A DNA stretch of 64,000 nt from Siphonodentalium dalli (Eukaryota > Mollusca > Scaphopoda > Gadilida > Siphonodentaliidae), in contig CP136067.1 of NCBI GenBank assembly GCA_032622095.1, positions 121,617,030 through 121,681,029 of the forward strand, read 5' to 3'. The position numbers and the translations under genes were made by a program. Below, one piece after another: positions 1 to 11,300 of the stretch (position 1 is its first letter; each line of letters opens with the position of its first letter). The notes beneath the pieces were generated by a model that worked only from the letters and a program-made list of their open reading frames with translations, made no database searches and was not told the DNA's origin.

Positions 1-59
1 TAAAGACATCACCAATATGAAGAATAAGGTGAAATAGATAAACTTCGTTCTTATAAGCA

Positions 60-462
60 TTAACCCTTTACCCAACAAACCGGCCAAAAACGGCCAAATA
101 AAGCTGCAACAGCCTAAATTATCTTGGGTCTGTCTCAATAAAACCATACAAATATGGATATCATTGGAATCGGCTCATTGACCACATTGTGATGGTTACA
201 GTTATGCCCTGTGCCAATGCATTCTCTCTTATATATGCGAGTCGACCATAGGTCGCCTCGCATATATAAGAGAATGCATTGGCCTAAAAAAAAAAAAAAA
301 TTTAACACTTTTTACCATTTTTTCTTACATTCTTTAACAATTTTATAATTTTTAATGTGTTAAGCCAATGCATTCTCTTATATATGCGAGGCGACCTATG
401 GTCGACTCGCATATATAAGAGAATGCATTGGCACATGGCCGTTTTGTTGGGTAAAGGGTTAA
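60..462 (+). mobile_element. TTAA-flanked piggyBac-like small element, copy A
   Basis: TTAA lies at both ends (60-63 and 459-462). Inner termini are CCCTTTACCCAAC and its reverse complement. Two 69-bp palindromes sit at 213-283 and 364-432, around an AT-rich core. The left arm is long and the right arm short. There is no coding capacity. TTAA targets and CCC/GGG ends are known for piggyBac; assignment to that superfamily is inference. Confidence 0.82.
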
Positions 463-837
463 TACATGTTGTTCTCAAATATATAACGAAATGTCGTATG
501 TAGAAACAATTGCTAGGTAAACAAAACTGGTACAGTGTTTGTCAATAACCATCGCAGTAAGTAATATTGAGTTACGGCTACGTTTAGGGTACTACATGTT
601 ACGTCATCAAAGTATGCGCACGACGTGTCTAACTGTAGCCGTGATATCCTAACATTTGACGCGGATAGGGTATTAATTTCGCCAATTTGTACCAAAAAAT
701 TCATTTAAAACTACAGCCACTCTACTCAGTCAATTAATTTTGTTATATCACACGCTCTGATTTGGGTGTCTTTATTTGTATATATTTTGTTAATCTAATT
801 CACTGTCATTTCTAATCTTGACTCGATTTTGATAATC

Positions 838-903
838 TGTTTCTTCTCGTCGTGATATGGCTTTGTTGCTAAAACGACGTTAAACCCAAATCAATCAATC
901 AAT
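838..903 (+). repeat. SINE-type 3' tail with short repeat end
   Basis: CGTCGTGATATGGCTTTGTT, then an AAACGACGTTAAACCCAAAT segment, then ATCAATCAATCA. A conserved GTTAAAC segment followed by a tetranucleotide tail is typical of SINEs I know from mollusc genomes. The 5' part was not delimited. Confidence 0.5.
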
Positions 904-1496
904 ATTGTCATGGAATTTCTCCCCGGTAATAAATTCAATGTTTATTGCGATATCTGCTGACAAAAGTAAGAAAAATCATACAATCTCGAGCTGAGAGCAC
1001 CTGTAGTGTGAAATAGATATATTATTAAGGAACAAATATTAACAAAGAAATATATTAAGTGTTGTTTATTCAATGTTATAAAGTTACCCACGTTAGAACC
1101 GGTCAGAACACCAAAACGTTACAAGAAAACCATAGTCAGAAATGGTAACGCGCTCAAGATAATATATTATATACCCCATGATTGTAATTATAGAATATAA
1201 AATATATTGGTTTCACGAATTACCAACTCATAGAATTAAGCGCCTTGGACTTCTTGGCATCCGAATAACAATTGAAATTGAAATTCCCAACTACACCTTT
1301 TACCGGACTCGGCCTCCAGGTAGCAGTTCGACTTTTAATCCGTCCCAAACTTTCTCATTTCTATAAATAAAACGCCCATGCGCCCACTGTATACCAAGAA
1401 TCAGCGACACATTATACACGCGGATCGCGAAATGAACTGGTGGATTATAATTTTTACAGGCGTGTAGACAGAGTAGAGATGCATTACATGACAAGT

Positions 1497-1810
1497 GGCT
1501 GGGCGGATGGGTTTTACCACCCCCCGTTTTTTTGGTCAAAACGTTTAACAGTTGGAAATGCCTGACACATCATTAAGTGACAAATTTACATCACTTGTTT
1601 ATAGACCAACATCAGCATATGTTTCAACTTTTAATCAAAATTTTGGTCTGAAATATACATCATTTGGACATATTCCTTATGGGGTGTCAGGAAAGTTGGG
1701 ACGTCTGAGGTACTACTTGAAAAATCTCAACCCAAGGAGGGTGGACATGGTGGTGGAATGTCAAGGTGGACCTGGGAAATTTCAAGATGTACCGGCGGCA
1801 TCTAGCCACG
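1497..1810 (+). repeat. Degenerate dispersed repeat (Z family)
   Basis: Contains AACAGTTGGAAATGCCTGAC, CATCAGCATATGTTTCAACT and TTTTGGTCTGAAATATACATC motifs, also found in varied order at about 11600-11950 and 16715-17075. Boundaries are unclear. Apparent reading frames here look accidental. Confidence 0.4.
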
Positions 1811-2061
1811 CAAGCCTTGACATAGGGTGTCTGTCATTTGCAGAATGAGGTCCCCAGAGGGTGAATTTAGTGATGCTACCCCGCATAGCGGGCTAGCATC
1901 ACCAAATTCACCCTCTGGGAACCTCATTCTGCTGAGGTGTCAGAATGAGGTTCCCAGAGGGTGAATTTGGTGATGCTAGCCCACTATGCGGGGTAGCCTC
2001 ACTAAATTCACCCTCTGGGGACCTCATTCTGCAAATGACAGACACCATATTTCAAGGCTTG
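1811..2061. mobile_element. F-family double-palindrome element with 8-bp target duplication
   Basis: Ends CAAGCCTTGA and TCAAGGCTTG. TAGCCACG flanks both sides (1803-1810, 2062-2069). Inside, two back-to-back palindromes each pair an AGAATGAGGTCCCCAGAGGG arm with its inverse around GCTACCCCGC-type centres. An 8-bp duplication fits hAT- or P-like transposition; the superfamily is inference. Confidence 0.85.
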
Positions 2062-2561
2062 TAGCCACGTTCCTTTATTTCCATTATTTCCAAAAGGTTG
2101 AATTGTTTTAGTTGCTTGAAATCCTGAATTATAAGGCATCTTTACGCAACCATTATCGACAGATATTAATTGAATTACAAATACCAATGATATTTGCAAA
2201 GCCTATCAGTCTAAAACTGTCATATTAATTTAAATTTGAGTTAATGAACATGGCTAAAGCGAGAACCGTAGTGTGAAGATAAGGTATTCCTTCCGTCCCG
2301 ATTTAGTCAAATTTGCATCTCCATATCGAGTAAAGTCACCACAATATGAATTACCCATAATGCTGTATGAAGTCAAGGTATATAGTGACATTGCCACAGC
2401 GGGTCGTTGGACGAAAGTGAGACTATATATGTGGACCATGGGGATGAAACATAATTGGAGGACAATGTGTCCTCAATCAATTTGCGTCCTCTCTGTGTCT
2501 CTCGGTGCACTATATCACACTCTTGATTGCGTCACATATATACTCTGCTCCGCCTACAGCT

Positions 2562-2652
2562 AGGCCCCTGGGGAATATTACTAAAATACGAATATAGAAT
2601 ATAGTACTGGTATAGTCTATATTCGTATTTTAGTAATTTTCCCCAGGGGCCT
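2562..2652. repeat. 91-bp palindrome
   Basis: AGGCCCCTGGGGAATATTAC pairs with its inverse ending CCCCAGGGGCCT; the stem continues through an ACGAATATAGA segment to a short loop. No target duplication was identified. The flanking 2062-2561 and 2653-3744 show no gene. Confidence 0.75.
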
Positions 2653-3744
2653 GTGGGTCCTCCCCACAGGTACATGTAACAAATATTTTATTACTTACTA
2701 TAAAACAGAAAGGTATGCAATTTGGTTTGTCGCCTTGGCTGGTGGTGGTTAATCTGCACTGATTACGCGTGGTTGGATTGTCCATTTATTAATGACCATC
2801 TTATGCGCATTAGGTGGATTTAATTCGGGTAAACGGCTAAATATACAATAACTTACGTATACAAACAGTATAATATGCGATTACCACTTCATATGTTGCT
2901 TATTTCCTTATTCCAATAAAAAGTGTTTGTATTTGATATATTAGATGATTTTATATAAGTGACTAGTCAATATTTTGTCTGTAGATCCACAGTAAATTGT
3001 AGCTGGCGGCTGATTGGTTGAAATAAAAAAATTCTTCTTTATTTTTTTTCCGTATGTCACCTGACTTTTGTTGATAAACAAAACGACATGCTGTCACAAA
3101 TAGTTCGGCCAATCGGTGAACATCAATAAATTCACTGCGGTCATCGCGATGGAATGTGGATGGATCCCCAATCAATCTCCAATGTTTTGTCGTTGAAAAC
3201 AGTTAGTAATACCAAATATTGTCAAATTCAAGAAGAGAGGGCACAAGGTTGCACATTTCGTATACTAATCTGTTTTTTAACGTAAGTCATAAAACATTTT
3301 GCCATTTATCCGAACAAAATCGGTGCACATTAACTCCAACACGGCCGAATCAACAATGGCTACTCAATATTACCACCAGAGTGGCTGGCCTTATATGTAT
3401 ATACTATATATATATAAAAAAAATTCACAAGCGCCTGTGGGTCCTCCCTGTCTGTTGGATAGCGGTTTATTGCAGAGTTTATAGTCGATGTGTGCCACGG
3501 AGCGATGATTCATGTTCACGGGGCTCAAACATCACAATGAGTGGTAAAATGTGCTAACAAAAAATAAGTTTCGGCATTTGTGACGAGTCAAAAGATCGTT
3601 AATTATACACTTCTTATAATTAAAATAATCTTGAAAAAAGTACAGCTTTTCATATATGAGTCAGAGGAAATCTTCCGATTTCCCAGTTCTTCAATCACTT
3701 CTTATAGTCAAAATCAAAACATCGTCTTTTTTGTTCCTTTTATA

Positions 3745-4130
3745 TTAAAACTTTACCCAACAGAACGGCCCTGTGCCAATGCATTCTCTTATTTATGCGA
3801 GTCGATCATAGGTCGCCTCGCATATATAAGAGAGAATGCATTGGCTTAACACATTAAAAATTATAAAATTGTTAAAGAATGTAAGAAAAAATGGTAAAAA
3901 GTGTTTAGGCCAATGCATTCTCTTATATATGCGAGGCGACCTATGGTCGACTCGCATATATAAGAGAATGCATTGGCACAGGGCATAACTGTAACTATCA
4001 CAATGTGGTCAAGGAGCCGGTTCCAATGATATCCATATTTGTATGGTTCTATTGAGACAGACCGAAGATATTTTAGGCTGTTGAAGCTTTATTTGGCCGG
4101 TTTTGGCCGGTTTGTTGGGTAAAGGGTTAA
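3745..4130 (-). mobile_element. TTAA-flanked piggyBac-like small element, copy B
   Basis: Same structure as copy A but reversed: short arm left, long arm right. TTAA is present at both ends; the left terminal CCC is mutated. Palindromic modules are at about 3777-3845 and 3909-3977. Confidence 0.8.
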
Positions 4131-4189
4131 AACTATACTCTTGGAAAGATCTTTACAGTTTTGCTTATGCAAGTCAGAGGTATCACCTT

Positions 4190-4283
4190 CCGATTCTCAG
4201 TTTATTTATTACTTCTTACTCCGATTCTCAGTTTATTTATTACTTCTTACGCCTGATTCTCAGTTTATTTATTACTTCTTATG
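4190..4283 (+). repeat. Three-copy tandem repeat of about 30 bp
   Basis: GATTCTCAGTTTATTTATTA followed by CTTCTTA is repeated three times with small changes. Nothing else recognisable lies in 4284-4664. Confidence 0.8.
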
Positions 4284-4664
4284 CCTCGAGAAGGCGCAAA
4301 AACTGGGTCAAGATCAGCGGCAATCAATGTTTAATGAATTTCTCTAGCTCCGACGGCACGCCATTCCTAGCCATCGCTGTACACAGTATTCACAATTGAG
4401 CGCAGATCAAGGGCAAATGTGACAAACACAATCCGACGCGTGTGCCACTTTGAAGAGACAACAACGAATCGGATAGTCACGCTCGATACAAGACACATTA
4501 CGCCATTGTCCATCAATAATTGTAGTAAACAGAATAATTGATATGAATGCAATCATGGTAGACACCATCATCCTGATATGTCGTGATTCGTGACGGTGTG
4601 ATAAATTGACGACTTGCGTCCGAATCGGTATTCGATAGTCTGAAACAACTACATATAAGGGTTA

Positions 4665-4742
4665 GAGCACAAGAATTGTTCTTTACCAGAATCAATCGAG
4701 TCGAAGACGAGATTTATTCTGGTAAAGAACTATTCGTGTGCT
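4665..4742. repeat. Imperfect hairpin
   Basis: GAGCACAAGAATTGTTCTTT with ACCAGAAT is inversely repeated about 25 bp later as ATTCTGGTAAAGAAC and GTGTGCTC. Confidence 0.65.
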
Positions 4743-5104
4743 CTGACCGACTTAGAGCACAATTGATCCCACATAATGCAATCAACTGGAAATGTGCCGT
4801 TGAGCGTATTTCGACCACGACGCAAAATCCGCGCGCTGGCCGCGATTGGACACAATAGCCGGTTAGCCACGCCCAACAACGTGATTAGGATGAACTGATC
4901 GCCGTTGATTGTGAATAGATATGTCCGAAACAACACGGACTGGTCCCATTTTTAAGCGCCCGTGCGATTTGTCTGTTATGAGTTGCGTGTGCCTAACAAT
5001 GGGATAATCACTGAACTATTCCTTCGCCAGCCTTGGGAATTGGTGTGCTTTACCAGAAATCAGGGAACGATTGTAGCAATGGAATTGTTCTCTAAACCAT
5101 AATA

Positions 5105-5588
5105 CAGGTCAGGCACATCCTGAATTCAACTATTATAGTGGTATATGACCATAACATATTATATGATCTGCGTCGGGAATAGAAAACGGCGCATACTATT
5201 GCACAGCCAAATTTCACTTTTAACAATATCTCAGCGAATGAACTGTATTCCGACAAAATTCGTTGTGCATTTTTTTTATTTGCGCCAGGTTTGTTATTCA
5301 ATAATGTTACTAATGATGCATTTTAAATAACAATAGCAGGATGACTTAATCGCTCCTTCGTGACAAAATTTAAGCTTGTTGAATGCTAATTGAGTTGCTT
5401 ATCGTGTGCCGTCGTGATTAATCATTATCCTGGACAAAATATATGTATGACACCAAATTAGTTCGACGCTGATTTTGAATAATATGTATGAAATATGATT
5501 TTGAATTATCCCTCTTTTATCAAATTCACAAAACGGTAATGGTCATATACAACCATGATATTGGAATTCAGGATGTGCCAGACCTGAT
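5105..5588. repeat. Fold-back region with short terminal inverted arms
   Basis: CAGGTCAGGCACATCCTGAA near 5105 is inverted near 5565-5588 (TTCAGGATGTGCCAGACCTG), and the match continues inward through a GGTATATGACCAT segment. Confidence 0.6.
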
Positions 5589-5644
5589 ATAGGGAACCCA
5601 TTACTTTCAAAAAGTGTCAGTCAACACAATGTTCGCAGGACTAA

Positions 5645-6058
5645 GGGTACGTTCATACACTGGCAAGTTTGCACGGTATTGTTTGCAGTCATTTTGTCGT
5701 AGAGAACGATATAGTGCCATAATATGAACGGAAACAACTATATAAGATGCATCTGTACCACAGCTAACTACGTGCGAAGTAAAATCTCTGTAGTTCCACC
5801 TGTAGCGATGCTACCGGAATTTGCCTGTAAATAGCATGCAATTATCTCGCAAGAATAAATCATACAGATATTTGAAGGCAAATTACAGTAGCACCGTTAC
5901 AAGTGGAACTACATAAATTTTACTTCTCATGTCGTTAGCTTTGGTAGAGATGCATGTTATGTGCATGTTTCCGTTGATAATCTGGCACTATGTGGTTTTT
6001 CTATGACGAAATGCCCGCAAAAACATACCGTGCTAACTTGCCAGCGTATGAACGTACC
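5645..6058. mobile_element. G-family inverted-repeat element, copy G1
   Basis: Ends GGGTACGTTCATACACTGGC and inverse, about 410 bp, foldable over most of its length. Other copies are at 21146-21552, 24021-24429, 25462-26118 and 41687-42093. No open frame is shared among the copies. Confidence 0.8.
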
Positions 6059-6098
6059 TTTAGCGGGAGTGAAACAGAATATAGTAGCGTGGTTCTAT

Positions 6099-6498
6099 TT
6101 AACCCTTTACCCAACAGAAGGGCCCTGTGCCAATGCATTCTCTTATATATGCGAGTCGACCATAGGTCGCCTCGCATATATAAGAGAATGCATTGGCTTA
6201 ACACATTAAAAATTATAAAATTGTTAAAGAATGTAAGAAAAAATGGTAAAAAGTGTTAAAAAAATATTTTTTTTAGGCCAATGCATTCTCTTATATATGC
6301 GAGGCGACCTATGGTCGACTCGCATATATAAGAGAATGCATTGGCATAGGGCATAACTGTAACCATCACAATGTGGTCAAGGAGCCGGTTCCAATGATAT
6401 CCATATTTGTATGGTTTTATTGAGACAGACCGAAGATATTTTAGGCTGTTGAAGCTTTATTTGGCCGGTTTTGGCCGGTTTGTTGGGTAAAGGGTTAA
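6099..6498 (-). mobile_element. TTAA-flanked piggyBac-like small element, copy C
   Basis: TTAA at 6099-6102 and 6495-6498, intact CCCTTTACCCAAC ends, and two 69-bp palindromes at about 6129-6197 and 6277-6345. Orientation is as in copy B. It lies just after G-family copy G1 and abuts a further inverted-repeat element at its right end. Confidence 0.83.
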
Positions 6499-6990
6499 GG
6501 ATCAGGGAACCCACTTGTAAACATTACTTCCTTGGCTTCTGCAGATGAGTCCAGTTGTAATGTTGAACCTTCCCATTGTTGTGTGGCTTTATTATCTCAA
6601 GCAAGTGACCAATATATGTGCCATGTGATTAATTTCACTGGGGAAACCTTCTAACACAAAAAGGGTTTAGTCCCCAATTGAGAGTCTTTCTCTATGCATG
6701 GTCATTGTTGACATGCTCAAGCTGAGCTTTTGGGTGTCACTTCCTTGATAGCCTTGCTTCATTCGGCTAACGTTAACAATGATTATTCAGAAATATAAAA
6801 TTTCAAAGTCTTAATTTGAGGAGAAATGCATAGTCTTTGGGACAAATATTTACCAACTATGGGTGTTCTATGTCTGTATGTCATGTACTACAGGTAGGAA
6901 AACGTTACCTAAATTTACCTATAAAGTTGTTTTTTATTTGATGATATTGTTTGAAAATTTCTAGAAAATTGGGGTACCCTGATCCTTAGT
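6496..6990. mobile_element. Possible short-terminal-repeat element
   Basis: AAGGATCAGGGAACCC after 6496 and GGGGTACCCTGATCCTT before 6990 are inverse copies of about 15 bp. The interior is non-coding. The remaining 6991-8204 holds a C-run (7130-7143) and an AC-family repeat; no gene was seen. Confidence 0.45.
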
Positions 6991-7253
6991 GTGAAACGTG
7001 GACAGTCACGTCGTACTGCAATAGGGAAAGCACTATATATAGCGGTTATAGGACGAAGGATATCGGAACTCGACGATTCAAACATCGAAAACAGACCATA
7101 GAAGATCGCGATGTAATGTTTGGATTATCACCCCCCCCCCCCCTCGTACGCATACGATATATTCCTGCTCTGTTCTATATGTGTTGGAATCGCCAAAATG
7201 CTGATCATATGTGTGTGGTCAACCTTTAAATCTTCTTCAAATCAGTTATACAA

Positions 7254-7480
7254 GTATACATTGGAATGGTTTATTATATATTAATCGTCTGGAGGGATGT
7301 TTAGGTAATAAACGCAGACGATCGACAGCCAGACGAAAAGATTATACAACTGCTTCATGAATGATTCATATTCAATTGTATGAAATGTTCCGATAATAAG
7401 TTCAACAAACGACCTATTTAATTATTATCTGAATATCTCCTGAGGGATAACTACTCGCCAATGAGTATTTAGTATATAAA
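7254..7480 (-). repeat. AC-family dispersed repeat
   Basis: Contains (reverse strand) the ACTCATTGGCGAGTAGTTAT motif, and CGTCTGCGTTTATTACC leading to TCCCTCCAGACGA. Related copies are at about 16140-16345, 37395-37600, 54418-54650 and 61079-61440. Confidence 0.5.
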
Positions 7481-8204
7481 GGATCAAGGAACCCAATCGA
7501 TCTCCGATTTGATTACATCGGCGTGTCACTTCATCACCAGTAGGCCTTGGACCATGTCTGAGTATCAATTAAGCCTGCCCAAAGTAGTTATTTTCATACG
7601 TTTTATATCCAAATAGGCAGAAAACAGAGTCATTGTTATAATAAATCATCCCCAATAATAATTACATTTGTGTGTTGTGTTCTCTCAAATACCACTGTCG
7701 GCATGTGATTAGATTTTTTGACAATCTTAGTTGATTGCTTCACTCTTACGTTGGTGATAGTGTTTTTGTACTAACTTATGAGTTTTATACACTAAATTAA
7801 TTCCAGAATATCTCTTTAAGATTTTTTTTTTTTTAATCTCAATTTAAAACTATGAATTTGAAGGGAAAAAAAATAAATTATTCTTTATAAACAGTGTATG
7901 CTATAGGACTATAAAAACACCTGTTCACCTTCACAAATAGAAAGATATGTTCCAATTATGTAAACAAAAAAATAGCGGTTTCAAAAAAATAAAAACAACA
8001 ATTTTCAAGGCCGGTCATTGCATGCACAGTTTGACTGGAAATATATGAAACAAACACACTGCATTATCTAGTTTATGAACCCAACTATATATATAGGGTA
8101 TGCGCTCAATTTACTATATGAAATTATGAATGTCTGGGAGAAAATAAATAACTCATTTTTCATTGCATATTTTTAATGAATTAATTTTCATTCACTCGTT
8201 ACAG

Positions 8205-8326
8205 ACGCTTGTCGCTGAAACCTTGGTGCTCGCCAAAACACACGGATATGTTGAAAAGATTGAACACGAGCTCGAACGTGAGCTGCAACAGGAAGCCAGC
8301 GAACCACCGAAGGAACGGATTGGGCG
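8205..8326 (+). CDS. Exon 1 (first recognised) of the voltage-sensor gene: cytoplasmic N-terminal segment
   Basis: The acceptor TTACAG precedes 8205 and the donor GTAAGT follows 8326. The 122 nt read as 40 codons plus two bases, starting in phase 0. The peptide is charged and helix-prone, with an [11 protein letters not shown] stretch, then a short proline-containing segment ending in RIG. It has no methionine, so it is internal. Joined to the next exon it gives an arginine-rich juxtamembrane sequence directly before S1. This is the least certain exon because its sequence is not diagnostic; support comes from phase match and clean splice sites. Confidence 0.7.
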
Positions 8327-11300
8327 GTAAGTCACACGTAAATATTTGCCAGGTTTCTATTAGAGTACGTTAAACTTTTTCATTTTATAGAGTATCAACA
8401 CATTGTCCATTCTAGAACTAATCTACCTGGTTTCATCAGCATCCAACATACAGTATAACACCCACCTATATATGTTCTTAATGAATAACCGAGCTAATGG
8501 TTTCCCATAGACGACAGTGTTCACGTTTCGGCCAAATCCACTGAATTGAATCATGCAGGTCACTCCAGTGGTGTTTACTCAGCTAGATTGACACCAGTTG
8601 ATCACGAAAATGTTAAAAAAAATCATAGATCATGTGCTTACTTTAAAAAATGAATCCCCAAGTGTACGACAGGGCTATCCCACAGCCAAATTTTATCTGG
8701 AAAAATCCAGAACTATAGCAGCTAGTTAAATATATTTCCCACTCACAAAAATTCATTCCCCCATTAATTCACCAGTTTAAATTATTTAGATATGATGTTC
8801 AAATCAAATAAACAAGATTTCATCCTTTAATAACGTGTCACATGCATCAGGTGAAGGCCATTCTTCAGTTACCTTCACCTCTATCATTCTACGGTGCACT
8901 CGCTCCCCGACTCGGGAAAGATTTAGCTTCCCGTATACTCTGCCAAGGAGAATCCCGTTTTACCTTTCAGTGCGTGTCGGTAGCTCGTTGTCTCCACACT
9001 AACTAATGGGTCGGAACAGATACACTAATTACCACTCGATTCCAAAGAAATGCGAACGAGAAATCTGGAAGTTCTTCCCAGGAGACCCCGATATCACAGT
9101 TGTATCCACGCTGATTAGCAACTAGCTACGAAGTGAAATTATATTGTGATTCGATGTGTGCCGAAGGATTTTGAGAAACAGGGAGTGACTAAAATGCAAG
9201 CTTGGCGTCAAGCTTCGCGGTTTTTGAGGAAGGTGACTAAAAGACAAGCTTGGCGGTTTGAAATTTTAAAAACCAACCAATCGGGGTCATTACTGCCAAT
9301 ATTGTCGACTAATGTACGAAAATTGGCCATTATAAGTAATTGGCTGATGCTATTCCAACTGAATTCACGCGAAAACAGCGTTTACAGGCTTTTAAAATTT
9401 TCAAACAGCCAAGCTTGTCTTTTAGTCACTCCCTCAAAAACCGACAACCTTGCACTTTAGCCATGGACCCTCTGGGATGTTTCAGCATGTAATCACCGGA
9501 ATGCACTGACCAGGGTTCGTGCTGCCACTTGCCAAATTTGGCAATGGCAAAAATAATTCACATTTATTTTCATTTGGCAATATTTTTGGCAAGTCAGTTT
9601 TAATTCCGCTCGAAAGTTGAAAAATATTGGTCAATCAATACTGTTCATTTCAGGAAACGTTTACTATGTATTTGTATTAGTAGTGTGTTATAAGGTGTAG
9701 GAAACGTTTACTATGTATTTGTATTAGTGGTGTGTTATAAGGTGTAGGAACAGTTGATACCTCTAACAAGATGCAGTTAATCCGATACGAATAGTAACGA
9801 CGAGCGGAGGGAGTAGTAGTATCCATTGTGATGGTGATTACATAGCTAATCCTCATTGTTTTGACGTGGACTTCTGATACAACAACCCTTCTAAAGAGGC
9901 TCTGCATGTTTCTCAGTGTAGTCAACCGAACACTAGCCGTTCTCCTCAGTTTTCAATGACCACAGACCAAATGTTGAAAATATAATGATATTGTATATTA
10001 TTATATATATCGATTTGTCACATCTATCATTTATATACATTTGAATAAGTTTCAAGTGAATTGCATGTCCACACTGTGCTCTTGTTGATTATTTGTGTTT
10101 TTCTTATATGTAATTCTTTAAACCCATGTACACATGGCGTAAGAATAAACAATTATTCTAAATCATATTGATAACAAACATCGCACAAACAGCGATTGTC
10201 GAAATATAGCACTCAATGTTGCAGGAACTGATAGCATTTGGCAATTTCTAGTATAATTTGGCAAACAATAACTTTATTTGACAAAATAACTGTCAAAATT
10301 AATTTTAGGTTCAGCGCGGACTATGGCATTGACACATTTGATCATACCGATTATCAATGTCCTTAGACAAATTCGTTATTATCATTATAATGCTAAATAT
10401 ATTTTTCTAAAAATGTGAATGCGTTGTTTACACACGTTTCCATAGTAACGCACCACTTTCAAATTTGACAGCGGGGCGGAACAAGAATCTGACATATACT
10501 ACTTTCAGGTGATATATAATTATTCCCTGTGTCGGGGAAAAATTAAACTCGAAGATTTCAGATCGAGACCTCTCACCTGAGTGCAACGTCGTTCGGAAAA
10601 GTAACGGGCATATTTATTTATTTATTTAAAACACCCGGGTGCGTTCGATTGGGGATCCACGAGATTTATCTCACTGCAATCATTCCCACAACTCTCATTA
10701 ATCACCGGAAATTGAACGCATTTCACCGTCGATCAATCAGTATTTCGCAGTCTAAGCCAACACTTGTAGTGAAAACAAAAGTCAATAAATTTAGCGATCG
10801 GCTGTGAAGTGTACAAATATTTCATGCGAATGCAAATTTATGCAGTCGTTATTACACTTAGTTGTCCAAACTCCGCGCTACCGAGTTGTGTTTGTTAAAG
10901 TGCGCAACCCTGATCGTGCTACCTACTGCAATACAGGCTGATTGATTTTAATTTATTTTATTTCAATTATATCTGCATATGTTCATCTATATACATAAAA
11001 TACACACAGTTCATAAATCAATACCATGTATACAGCAAAATCATGTATACATGTATGCATACCATACTTGTTATGCCAAGCTGAATTGAAAAAACATTCA
11101 TTGGGTTGACTATATAGAGCCTTCGTTCGGGTAGTGTGCATCGTAGATGTTTTTCAATTGATCACAGGGACGTGGTAGGGTGAGGGGATTAGGCGTTAGG
11201 GTTATTACACATGCACCCCATCTTTGGTCAAAAGTTTCAACAGTTGAAAAGTCCATTAGTTGGAAAACAAGCACATGGATACACATGCAGACAGCATTTA

